This document shows, one piece after another, positions 35,078 to 43,600 of a stretch of DNA of 45,524 nt. Location: NCBI GenBank assembly GCA_018268135.1, contig JAFDXD010000145.1, positions 1-45,524 on the forward strand, given 5' to 3'. Made by a program: the position numbers and the translations under genes. The DNA is from Bacteroidota bacterium. GTDB lineage: Bacteria > Bacteroidota > Bacteroidia > Chitinophagales > Chitinophagaceae. Below the pieces are notes generated by a model. It saw nothing but the letters and a program-made list of their open reading frames with translations, made no database searches and was not told the DNA's origin. How positions within the stretch are numbered: the first letter of the stretch is position 1; each line of letters starts with the position of its first letter.

Positions 35078-37684
35078 ATGTTAAAAAACTACCTTCTTAT
35101 TTTGTTATTTTTCTGTACTGCTTTTGCAACTAACGCACAGGGTACAGAAAGCTTTACCAATTTACCAACTACGCCTACACCGTCATCTTACATCGCCAGA
35201 ACATGGACGGGAGATAACGGGCTTACATGGACTGCTTCAGATGCAAGGGTAGATGGCCCAACAGATGCATCCATTACCGGCATATCCGGAAAATTTATCG
35301 TTATCAGGCAAAACACCGGAAAAGTTACTTGTAATGGAATCCCTAATGGATGCGGTACTGTTACATTTAATTATGCAAGAGCCTACTCAGGCTCTGCAAC
35401 CATTGGCTTGTTTATAAATGGCACACAGGTTGGTGCTACCATTTCTGTAACAAGTAATAGTGCATTACAAGCATCATTTGTAGTAAATACTACCGGTAGT
35501 TTTGATTTTGAAATTCGCCAGCTTACTTCCGGAACTTCTACCAGGGTAGCCATTGACGATGTTAACTGGAGCTCATTCAATGCAACTCCATGCACTGAGC
35601 CTACTGCACAACCCACTAATCTTATATTATCACCTACCCCTACCACTATCTCTGGTACATTTACCCAAATACCAGACCCAACCACCGTACAAAATTATTT
35701 AGTAGTAAGAAGTACTAGCCCTACTCTTTCCCAACTTCCGCAAGATGGAGTAACCTATCCTATTGGCCAGCCAATTGAAGGGGGAAATGGTACAAATGTG
35801 GGCATATCAAGTGATGGAACTTTTACAGATAATGTGTCGCCATCAACTCAATATTACTATTTCATTTTTGCCATGAATGATCAAAGCTGTGGAGGCGGAC
35901 CAAATTACAATCAGGTAAATCCCCTAACAGGTGATATCACTACCCCCGCTTTACCTGCTTGTACCACTCCGGTATCTGCTCCTACTAATCTTACATTAAC
36001 TCCGGTAAACACTTCTATTAGCGGTACTTTTACTGGAGTAGTTGATGCTAATGAATACCTTGTAGTAATTAGTACAAGCAATTCACTTTCTGCTTCACCT
36101 GTAAATGGTACCACTTACACTTCAGGCCAATCTTTTGGCGGAGGCACCATTGTCAGCTTTGAATCTGCTACAAATTTTACTGCAATAGGTTTAACTCCGG
36201 CTACACAATATTACCTGTATGTATTTGCAGCAAATTCTAATTGCTCTGGACAGCCTTTTTATAACACTACCGCTCTCAGTGGCAATACCAGTACTACTAA
36301 TAATACCACCGGTATCCCTACTGGCTATTATGATGCTGCAAATGGGCTTACCTGCCAACCGCTAAAAACCAAATTAAGAGACATCGTTTCTACAGGATAT
36401 GTACAATTAACTTATACTCCAGGTGTATGGAATGCATATCAATTTACAGACATTAAACGCAATGATGCCAATACAGCCAATGTAATTTGGGATATTTACA
36501 GCGATAACCCTACTGGGCCCGACCCATACAATTTTACTTATGGCCCTTCTACTTCGGGCGGTAATCAATGTGGCACTTATGGTAAAGAAGGCGATTGCTA
36601 TAACAGAGAGCACTCTACCCCAAAATCGTGGTTTGCCGATGCCTATCCTATGTACACAGATATCAATCATTTATACCCTACCGATGGTTATGTAAATAAT
36701 ATTAGGAACAATTACCCTTATGGTGAAGTAACAACTGCTACTTCCACCTCTCTAAATGGAAGCAAGCTTGGTACGGGAACTAACTTTGGATATGTAGGCA
36801 CCGTATTTGAGCCCATTAATGAATACAAAGGCGACCTTGCCCGAACCAGTCTTTATATGGCAACCCGGTACGAGAATGAAATTATTGCAAATAACTGGTC
36901 GGCTAATGGCAGTGCAGATGCGCTTTTTTTAAGCCCGACAGATGAACCAGATCCTACTAAAAGAAAACTTCAGATTTATGATGCATGGTATCTTAAAACT
37001 CTCTTTAAATGGATGGCAAACGACCCTGTAAGCCAAAAAGAAATTGATAGAAACAATGCCATTTATTATCAATCAGGGCAAAACAACAGGAATCCTTATA
37101 TTGATCATCCTGAATATGCAGCTCTTGTTTTTCAATGTACAGGTTTACTACCGGTAACCATTACAAATTTTACTGCTGCAAAAAATAATGAAGAAGTATT
37201 ACTAAAATGGTATGCAACCTACGAAACTGATTTTAAGCAATATGAAGTAGAAAGAAGTATCAATGGCATTAATTTTAATAAAATAGGTCAAATTGCCGGC
37301 AGAAACCTGGCAAATTATTCATACAACGATCAGAACTTACCCAATAGTTCAGTTGTATATTATCGCCTTAAAATGATAGATATAGATGGAAAATATAGTT
37401 ACAGTAAAACTCTTGCTGTAAAGCTAAATAACAATTTATCCAATGCTATAGTATATCCTAACCCGGCCAATGCCAGCTTAAATATTAAATTATTACAAGT
37501 ATTAGCCGCCAATAGTAGCTTACAGGTAACGGATATTGCCGGCCGAATTGTAATGCAAAAAATGGTTTCAAATGGTACTATTAATTTTCCATTAGATGTA
37601 AAATCTTTGCCCTCCGGCAGGTATTTTATCAAAATACAAAACACACATCAATTAATAACACAATCATTTGTAGTAATAAAATAA
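35078..37684 (+). CDS. Secreted endonuclease I family protein with T9SS sorting domain
   Basis: An 868-residue secreted protein: signal peptide (MLKNYLLILLFFCTAFATNAQ), then an N-terminal beta-sandwich-like domain of about 150 residues. Two similar segments with fibronectin-like style follow (CTEPTAQPTNLILSPTPTTI and CTTPVSAPTNLTLTPVNTSI). The endonuclease I domain (about 420-690) carries CYNREHSTPKSWF and DINHLYPTDGYVNNIRNNYPYG, the metal- and phosphate-binding motifs of the family. The C-terminal ~80 residues (IVYPNPANASLNIKLLQ through GRYFIKIQN) form a type A T9SS sorting domain. It probably degrades extracellular DNA or RNA. Its own terminator follows. It shows that the host has the T9SS pathway. 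Confidence 0.88.
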   Translation: MLKNYLLILLFFCTAFATNAQGTESFTNLPTTPTPSSYIARTWTGDNGLTWTASDARVDGPTDASITGISGKFIVIRQNTGKVTCNGIPNGCGTVTFNYARAYSGSATIGLFINGTQVGATISVTSNSALQASFVVNTTGSFDFEIRQLTSGTSTRVAIDDVNWSSFNATPCTEPTAQPTNLILSPTPTTISGTFTQIPDPTTVQNYLVVRSTSPTLSQLPQDGVTYPIGQPIEGGNGTNVGISSDGTFTDNVSPSTQYYYFIFAMNDQSCGGGPNYNQVNPLTGDITTPALPACTTPVSAPTNLTLTPVNTSISGTFTGVVDANEYLVVISTSNSLSASPVNGTTYTSGQSFGGGTIVSFESATNFTAIGLTPATQYYLYVFAANSNCSGQPFYNTTALSGNTSTTNNTTGIPTGYYDAANGLTCQPLKTKLRDIVSTGYVQLTYTPGVWNAYQFTDIKRNDANTANVIWDIYSDNPTGPDPYNFTYGPSTSGGNQCGTYGKEGDCYNREHSTPKSWFADAYPMYTDINHLYPTDGYVNNIRNNYPYGEVTTATSTSLNGSKLGTGTNFGYVGTVFEPINEYKGDLARTSLYMATRYENEIIANNWSANGSADALFLSPTDEPDPTKRKLQIYDAWYLKTLFKWMANDPVSQKEIDRNNAIYYQSGQNNRNPYIDHPEYAALVFQCTGLLPVTITNFTAAKNNEEVLLKWYATYETDFKQYEVERSINGINFNKIGQIAGRNLANYSYNDQNLPNSSVVYYRLKMIDIDGKYSYSKTLAVKLNNNLSNAIVYPNPANASLNIKLLQVLAANSSLQVTDIAGRIVMQKMVSNGTINFPLDVKSLPSGRYFIKIQNTHQLITQSFVVIK

Positions 37685-37705
37685 TCTTCTTCAATAGTTA
37701 ATTTT

Positions 37706-37746
37706 ACAAAAGCTGTATCACAAATTTGATGCAGCTTTTGTATTTT
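37706..37746 (+). terminator. Terminator of the endonuclease I gene
   Basis: Stem ACAAAAGCTG / CAGCTTTTGT with an inner ATC/GAT pair, followed by ATTTT. The rest of the 332-base gap to rpsF holds the rpsF promoter and leader hairpin and no gene that I can see. Confidence 0.75.
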
Positions 37747-37949
37747 AATGCATCAGGATTAAATCCCAATATCTACAGGCCAATAGGCCTGTTAAAAAAA
37801 TACAAGTAAAAAGCCAATCATTTTTTTCTTTGAAATGAAAAAATATCAAATCAATTAATTGATAATGAGCCAATTACACAAACACCTCAAATAGGTATGA
37901 ATCTCCAAAATAAGAGGCTATCATTTCATTTATTTAGCAAATAAATACC

Positions 37950-37983
37950 TACCTTTGCAACCCCGTTAAAAAAAACATAACGG
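37950..37983 (+). promoter_or_regulatory. rpsF promoter -7 box and leader hairpin
   Basis: TACCTTTG (37950-37957) matches TAnnTTTG. Right behind it lies CCGTTA (37963-37968) paired with TAACGG (37978-37983) around an A-rich loop, at the predicted 5' end of the mRNA. In other bacteria an rpsF-leader hairpin with a CCG element binds the S6:S18 complex for autoregulation. Equivalence here is a guess based on position. Confidence 0.45.
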
Positions 37984-38016
37984 ATTAATTATTTTTTAAA
38001 ACAAAAAACAGGTAAA

Positions 38017-38370
38017 ATGAGCAACTACGAATTGATGGTGATTTTTACCCCGGTGCTATCTGAAGAGGAATATAAAGCCGCTCAGAGTAAATACCAGGCC
38101 CTCGTTAAAGAAAACGGCGGTGAGGTAGTGCACTCAAAACCATGGGGACTAAAATCACTGGCCTATCCCGTTGCCAAAAAGACAACCGGTCTTTATTGGG
38201 TAATGGAGTATTCAGCGCCAACCAGCTTCAATGAAAAGTTGAAAATTCAACTTTTACGTGACGAATCAGTAATGCGTCACATGTTCACTGTACTCGATAA
38301 ATACGCCGTCGAGTATAATGCTAAAAAGAGAAGTGGTGTACATTCAGCAAACGAAAAAGTGGAGGCATAA
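38017..38370 (+). CDS. rpsF: 30S ribosomal protein S6
   Basis: A 117-residue S6 protein beginning MSNYELMVIFTPVLSEEEY, with KPWGLKSLAYPVAKKTTGLYW in the middle and LLRDESVMRHMF near the end, all conserved S6 regions. S6 pairs with S18 on the 30S platform; its partner gene rpsR starts 3 bases downstream. First gene of the rpsF-rpsR-rplI operon, preceded by a -7 box and a small leader hairpin. Confidence 0.95.
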   Translation: MSNYELMVIFTPVLSEEEYKAAQSKYQALVKENGGEVVHSKPWGLKSLAYPVAKKTTGLYWVMEYSAPTSFNEKLKIQLLRDESVMRHMFTVLDKYAVEYNAKKRSGVHSANEKVEA

Positions 38371-38373
38371 ATC

Positions 38374-38640
38374 ATGGCAAAAGCAAATGAGATTAAATAT
38401 CTTACCGCAATAAAGGCAGACAAACGCCCTAAGAAATATTGCCGTTTTAAGAAAATGGGTATTCGCTACATTGACTATAAAGACGGAGATTTCTTAAAAA
38501 AGTTTCTGAATGAACAAGGTAAATTATTGCCACGCCGCATTACCGGAAACTCTCTAAAGTTTCAGCGTAAAGTAAGCGAAGCAGTAAAAAAAGCCCGTCA
38601 AATGGCCATTTTACCTTACGTTACAGATTTAATGAAATAA
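38374..38640 (+). CDS. rpsR: 30S ribosomal protein S18
   Basis: An 88-residue S18 protein with [23 protein letters not shown] and [31 protein letters not shown], the conserved S18 core. It lies 3 bases after rpsF and 72 bases before rplI. Single Cys in YCRFKK; no zinc-ribbon set is present. Confidence 0.95.
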   Translation: MAKANEIKYLTAIKADKRPKKYCRFKKMGIRYIDYKDGDFLKKFLNEQGKLLPRRITGNSLKFQRKVSEAVKKARQMAILPYVTDLMK

Positions 38641-38674
38641 AAATTTTTCACCACCCTAACCTTTAAATAGAGAA

Positions 38675-38693
38675 AGCCCCTACACAAGGGGTT
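38675..38693 (+). promoter_or_regulatory. Hairpin before rplI
   Basis: AGCCCCT / AGGGGTT stem with a 5-base loop, 19 bases before the rplI ATG. An upstream ACCCTAACC (38653-38661) could pair instead with the GGTTGGGT at 38690-38697, so two mutually exclusive folds are possible. It has no T run, so a translational or processing role is more likely than termination; inference only. Confidence 0.35.
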
Positions 38694-38712
38694 GGGTAAA
38701 AATGCAAACACA

Positions 38713-39159
38713 ATGCAGGTAATATTAATACAAGATGTAAACAACCTTGGTGGCGCCAATGAATTGGTAACTGTAAAAAACGGGTATGGACGTAATTTTC
38801 TTATCCCAAGTAAACTAGCAGTAGAAGCCAACCCAAGCAACTTAAAGCAATTACAGGAAAAATTGAAACAACAGGCTAAAAAAGAAGCTAAGTTGTTAGC
38901 AGAATTAAACAGTGTAATTAGCGTATTACAAAATGGTATTTTAAAAATTGGCGCCAAAACAGGTACCAGTGGCAAAATATTTGGCAGCGTAACCTCCGTT
39001 CAAATAGCCCGTGCTATAAAAGAGCAAAAAGGGTATGAAATAGACCGCCGCCGTATCCATATATTGGATGATGTGAAAGAATTGGGTAATTATAAAGCAA
39101 AAATTGATTTTGGCAACGGAAATGAAACCGAAATTGAATTTGAAGTAATTGCAGAGTAA
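38713..39159 (+). CDS. rplI: 50S ribosomal protein L9
   Basis: A 148-residue L9 protein from ATG 38713, starting MQVILIQDVNNLGGANELV with GYGRNFLIPSKLA, the rRNA-binding N-domain. A long connecting helix (about 42-75) and the C-terminal domain (GKIFGSVTSVQIARAIKEQKG) follow. An in-frame ATG at 38692 would add seven residues before the universally conserved start and is rejected. Last gene of the rpsF-rpsR-rplI operon, followed by a strong terminator. Confidence 0.95.
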   Translation: MQVILIQDVNNLGGANELVTVKNGYGRNFLIPSKLAVEANPSNLKQLQEKLKQQAKKEAKLLAELNSVISVLQNGILKIGAKTGTSGKIFGSVTSVQIARAIKEQKGYEIDRRRIHILDDVKELGNYKAKIDFGNGNETEIEFEVIAE

Positions 39160-39177
39160 TAAACTCCTGGTATTTAC

Positions 39178-39213
39178 AATAGCCGCTTTTGTATAAAAAG
39201 CGGCTATTTTTTT
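39178..39213 (+). terminator. Terminator of the rpsF-rpsR-rplI operon
   Basis: Long stem AATAGCCGCTTTT / AAAAGCGGCTATT with a short loop followed by a T run. Confidence 0.9.
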
Positions 39214-39283
39214 GCCCCAAATCAGCCTGCAAGCCAAAGCAGTTAATACTTATATAAAAAAATTGTTTTTTAAAATAAAGCAT

Positions 39284-39291
39284 TACATTTG
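39284..39291 (+). promoter_or_regulatory. -7 box (TACATTTG) of the RRM-protein gene
   Basis: Exact TAnnTTTG match. It implies a 5' UTR of about 120 bases, unusually long for this window, rich in T and A. Long leaders are typical of cold-regulated RNA-binding-protein genes, but no conserved element was identified. Confidence 0.5.
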
Positions 39292-39418
39292 TGGAGCTTT
39301 AATGATTTTAGTTTTTAACTGTTGGCTGATATTTGCTTTTTTACAAGTCGTTTTCAGTTCATTGTAGCAACTAAGGCATTATTGTTTTTATTAATTTTTT
39401 TTAAACAATTTTTTTACA

Positions 39419-39811
39419 ATGAACATCTATGTAGGAAATCTAAGTTGGTCAATGACTGATGATGATTTAAGTAATTTATTTACACAGTACGGCGCAGTAA
39501 CAAGTGCTAAAATTCTGAAAGACAAAATGAACGGCCGGAGCAAAGGTTTTGGTTTCGTAGAAATGGAAGACGATGAAGCAGCAAAAACTGCCATTGCTAA
39601 CCTTCACGAAACAGAAGTTCAAGGTCGCAAATTAATCGTTAACGAATCACAACCACGTCAGGAAGGCGAATACAAAAAGCGTCCGGGTGGTGGCTTCGGC
39701 GGCGGTAACCGCGGTGGCGGTGGCCGTGGCGGCTACGGCGGCGGTGGAAATCGTGGCGGTGGCTACGGCGGCGGCGGAAGAAGCGGCGGCGGTTATAACA
39801 GAGATTTTTAA
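39419..39811 (+). CDS. RRM-domain RNA-binding protein with glycine-rich tail
   Basis: A 130-residue protein with one RNA recognition motif (1-80): RNP2 is IYVGNL and RNP1 is KGFGFVEM. It is followed by a Gly/Arg-rich tail (about 90-127) made of GGG, GGR and GGY units. This is the bacterial glycine-rich RRM type, thought to be an RNA chaperone with a possible cold-response role. The tail resembles RGG boxes of eukaryotic GRPs, with Tyr spaced regularly. It has a long leader and its own terminator, so it is monocistronic. Confidence 0.9.
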   Translation: MNIYVGNLSWSMTDDDLSNLFTQYGAVTSAKILKDKMNGRSKGFGFVEMEDDEAAKTAIANLHETEVQGRKLIVNESQPRQEGEYKKRPGGGFGGGNRGGGGRGGYGGGGNRGGGYGGGGRSGGGYNRDF

Positions 39812-39832
39812 TTGCTACAATATTTTATCTAC

Positions 39833-39862
39833 AAGGTCTTCGCATCAGCGAAGGCCTTTTTT
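39833..39862 (+). terminator. Terminator of the RRM-protein gene
   Basis: AAGGTCTTCGC / GCGAAGGCCTT stem (one G-U pair) with a T run, 22 bases after the gene. Confidence 0.85.
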
Positions 39863-39873
39863 GTTGCAGCCTT

Positions 39874-40000
39874 CTTACTAGTTGCTGTCCTCAACATACG
39901 GAAGTTTCTATAACCTGACTTATCGGTTGCTGTCATCACCAACCGAAATTCTTCTGCACCTTTTCTTACCTGTTGCTGCTTTCAGCAACCGGAACTTTTT
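39874..40000. repeat. Three tandem ~45-base hairpin units
   Basis: Units begin at about 39874, 39919 and 39965, each with CTTA-C-GTTGCTG followed by a partly complementary half such as CAGCAACCGGAA. The third is the start of the long repeat copy 1. The copy at 45180 has a perfect CCGGTTGCTG / CAGCAACCGG stem. They look like REP-type palindromes. The first two are degenerate. Confidence 0.65.
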
Positions 40001-40308
40001 AAATTCTAATTCTCCAAAAAAGAATACAGTTAAAATAATAGGATTAGGTAGAATGTACTCAAAAAAAAATTGCAAAGCTTGAGGCTCCGGCCTCATAAAA
40101 AAAGCGTTAAGAAAATTTGAATGGCAGCCGTTAAAAAATAAAATTAATGCTGAAAAAGCTGAATGTTGCAGGGGGCTGGCAAGTCGCACTATAGCCGGGA
40201 TATGATCTATCGTCCGAGCTAATTTTATTTTAGGCGGACATGCAAATTTTTAGCTTTTTTTATGCAGCCTTGATTTTTTTGTTACTTTTTGTATCAAGAC
40301 AAAAAGTA
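39961..40308 (+). repeat. Long direct repeat, copy 1
   Basis: About 348 bases that recur as copy 2 at 45176-45524 in the same orientation with about 22 differences by hand alignment (around 94% identity); the last ~110 bases are identical. It starts with a GTTGCTG/CAGCAAC hairpin and ends in the palindrome TTACTTTTTGT-ATCAAG-ACAAAAAGTAA. I see no convincing ORF in it, so it is a non-coding multicopy element. Confidence 0.9.
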
Positions 40309-40309
40309 A
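40282..40309. repeat. Perfect 11-bp palindrome at the end of repeat copy 1
   Basis: TTACTTTTTGT (40282-40292) and ACAAAAAGTAA (40299-40309) form a perfect stem around ATCAAG. Copy 2 reaches the same palindrome but is cut by the window end one base short. Confidence 0.85.
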
Positions 40310-40661
40310 TTAAAGAAAAACCAACGGGGATAAAGGTTTGATATCAAAAAAACTATTCCTATAAAATTTAATTGTTCCAAAGGCACAGATACGCATTGCA
40401 CAAAAGCCATGCTGCATATCTGCGCCAGTAGAGATATCATAAGAGAATATCAACAGGTAAAAAGCAAGAATATGCTATTTTCTCTGCTATAGAGGGAATG
40501 TAGCAGCATTTGGGTACTCATATACATTTATACCTTATACATGAGATATCTATTTGGACTTAGCCTGGAAGATGATAAAGAAGCTACATAAACTGCTCAA
40601 GTGAAGACTACAGTTAAACAAAGACAGTCTTTTTTAGTGTCTATTAAAATCATATGAGATA
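40309..40661. other. Gene-free gap between repeat copy 1 and the recoded gene
   Basis: No gene is supportable. The first ~70 bases read like Bacteroidota intergenic DNA continuing from the repeat. The remainder (from about 40380) has a different texture and includes short inverted repeats around 40515-40550. A weak hairpin AGACA/TGTCT at 40622-40643 on the minus strand could end transcription of the recoded gene. If the contig is chimeric, a junction lies somewhere here. Confidence 0.5.
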
Positions 40662-43600
40662 TTAGTTTACGATGATCTTTTCTACCTTCTTATATCCACT
40701 TCTATCATCTTCCATTACAATCATATATAGCCCAGATGCCATAAATGGTATTTGAAGTTGTACTGTTCTATTTACAGCTTGAGATTCCATTGAAACTATA
40801 TGAGATCCCTTAGCATCATATATTCTAATGCTCAATTTAGTAGTATATGTTGGCAAGCTATCAATTGTAAGCTTTTGTCCATTTTGTACTGGATTTGGAT
40901 ATAGTCTTACATTACCTCCTGAAATATTTGGTACTGTTGTAATAACAGCATTAATAGTATTTGATGCAACTGGTCCACATCCGTTATTTGTAATAGTTGT
41001 TCTATATTCACCATTTACAGTAACTGTATATGAAGTACCTGGCGTACCCACATTTTCCCAATTACCTGTAGTAGTATTTTTCTTTTGCCATTGATATGTA
41101 GCTCCAGTAATTGGACTTTGTACTGTAAGAACATTACCTGCTTGTGCAATATTTGGTGAAGATGGTAAAGGCGATGTAGTAAGTACTACAACAGATGCGG
41201 CTGATTGACATCCAGCAGGATTTTTTACTTTGATTTGATATGTACCAGCAGGTAAGTTTGCTAAAACAGGGTTTGAAACATATGTAACTCAATTATCGAA
41301 ACTATACGTATATCCAGTTGTGGGAGCAATTGAGATTTGTCCATTTGATACACTACATGTTGGTTGAGTAAGTGTTGTAACTGGTGCAGCTGGTGCAGTT
41401 GGTACTGCGTCAATAACAGCAGTAATAGTCGCTGATTCACATCCAGCAGCATTTTTTGTCTTTAGTTGATATATTCCAGGTGCTAATCCTGCTAAAACAG
41501 GATTTGAAACATATGTAACTCAGTTATCGAAACTATATGTATATCCAGTTGTGGGAGTAATTGAGATTTGTCCTGTTGGCACAGCACATGTTGGTTGGGT
41601 CATTGTGGCACTTGGTGCAGTTGGTAATGCATTTACATTAACAGTAGCTGTATCACCATTTGCATTAGTATAACAAGCGCCCACTGGCAATTCGATAACT
41701 GTCCATATTTTCACTTGTGGGATTTGACCTGTAGTATTATAAGAGATAGGGGTTCCAGTATATGTAAATGTTTGGAACAATATTGGAGTTCCAGCACCTA
41801 CCTGTTTATATACCTTGAATACAGTATTGTTTGGTGTTCCAGCTTTTGGAGTAATGATACCATTGATTGTAGCATTATCACATACTTGAGATTGTGCAGT
41901 AATAGCTGCATCTGCAGTAAATTGTGCATTAACAGTGATAATTGCTGTATCTGAATATACAGTAAATGGAGCACATGTATTAGTTCCTTGTGTAGATTTA
42001 ACATATGACTTCCATACTCCAGGTCCTAGAATTGGTGTTGTAATAGAACCAGGAACTACGATTCCATTTACATTATCAACACCAGATGGATTAATGATAT
42101 GTTGTTCATGTGTATATCCTATTCCATTATTATTTGAGAATGCAAATGTAAGATTTGCAGCTGTATTTTCACATTGTGCTACTGCATTTGGCCCTACATC
42201 ACCTATTGGTGAAGCTGATTGAGATACGGTCAGATTCACTGGATTTGATGTCACTGGAGCTGCATTTGTATAACATCCTCCAGCAGTTGGAGTCACTTCA
42301 TATTTAACAGTATATGTGCCAGCAGTAGTGAATACCGGTGGAGTGAACGTACTTGCTGTTCAAGCTTGAAGCACATTATTTATATACCATTTGTATGTTG
42401 GATTAGCTCCTACGTTTGTAGCATTTGCCGTAAATGTAGCTGATTGTCCTGTACAAATATTAGCGTTATTAACCGTCGCAAGTCATGCTGTTGGAGCAAT
42501 AGCCGCATTTACATTATATAATGTATCCTTTTGAGAACTTCCAGCAGTATTTGTATATTTAGCCCTGATTGTATGAGCTCATGCTGCTCATACTGGATAT
42601 TGGAATGTACTATCTGATGGGTTATATGTCAAAGGATTACCATCTTGAGTCACTGCAATAGTTGCAGGTGCTACCGGTGGGTTTTGTAATTTACCTGTTT
42701 GAGTACCATTACTAGCACATTCAATTGGATCAACATTACGGATGTCTGGGATTGGAGGTAGTGTTGGCGTTGATACATTAGAAAGAGTGAATGTTTTGTA
42801 GATAGAAGTGATACATCCATCTGGAGTATTAAATTCATATCTGATTGTATTAGTTCAATTTACAAATCATGAAGTGGTAACGAAATTCAACAAGAATTCT
42901 GCTTGGTTCTGCCCATTTATTGTTGTTGGAGAAATACCAGTCGCTGAACCATTGATATATATCTTCTCATTTGTTGTTAACAATCCGTTATAATATTTCG
43001 GTATGAAATTATATGATGGCGTTACAGAAGCATCAAATGAATTTGGAACTTGTTTAACTGCTTGAACTTTGAGTGCACGATCCAATTCTACCCATCCTTT
43101 ACCATAAGTATTATCTGGTCATGTAGCTCATAAATCTCTTCCTCAGTCATCAAGAACAGCTCTAACTTGAGCATTATTTCTAGAAGTATCTTGAGAAACA
43201 ATAACTGCAACCTCTCCACTTCAAATCGGAGTTGCAGCTGAGGTACCATTTACAGCAGCAAATGTACCATTAGCTTGCATTGCCCATACATTTTGTCCAT
43301 CACTAACATATCCGTGATCTATCATCTCTGGTCATGTATTTGATCAAGATCGTATAGGTTTAGCGTATGATGTTGCAGTAGCTCATCGTGCTGTACATTC
43401 TGGCCATCTAGCTGGCCAATCTAATGATGTAGCTCCAGCATTTCATGTCGCTGCTTGATTGAAGTTCTGCTTACCGCCATTCATATTATAGAGTTGTTGT
43501 ATTCTAGAAAGAATCAATGGATCATTTCCTGCACTAAGAGAGAAATTATTGATCTGACGTTGATTTGGGTATTGTAGACAATGTTGAATCAATGAATCAA

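Noticed and set aside
39687-39881. Second ORF across the glycine-rich tail of the RRM gene
   Set aside because: An Ala/Val-rich translation arising from GGC/GGT repeats in another frame; the RRM frame has clear RNP1 and RNP2 motifs.
39874-40000. CRISPR array
   Set aside because: Only three degenerate ~45-base units without separate spacers; hairpin repeats instead. No cas genes in the window.
39920-40189. 89-codon minus-strand ORF in repeat copy 1
   Set aside because: Low-quality translation, no start context; the aligned copy 2 differs by an indel that would break the frame.
41261-41452. Short opposite-strand and off-frame ORFs within 40.7-44.5 kb
   Set aside because: They are shadows of the code-25 gene: low-complexity translations with no domain sense, in frames other than the conserved one.
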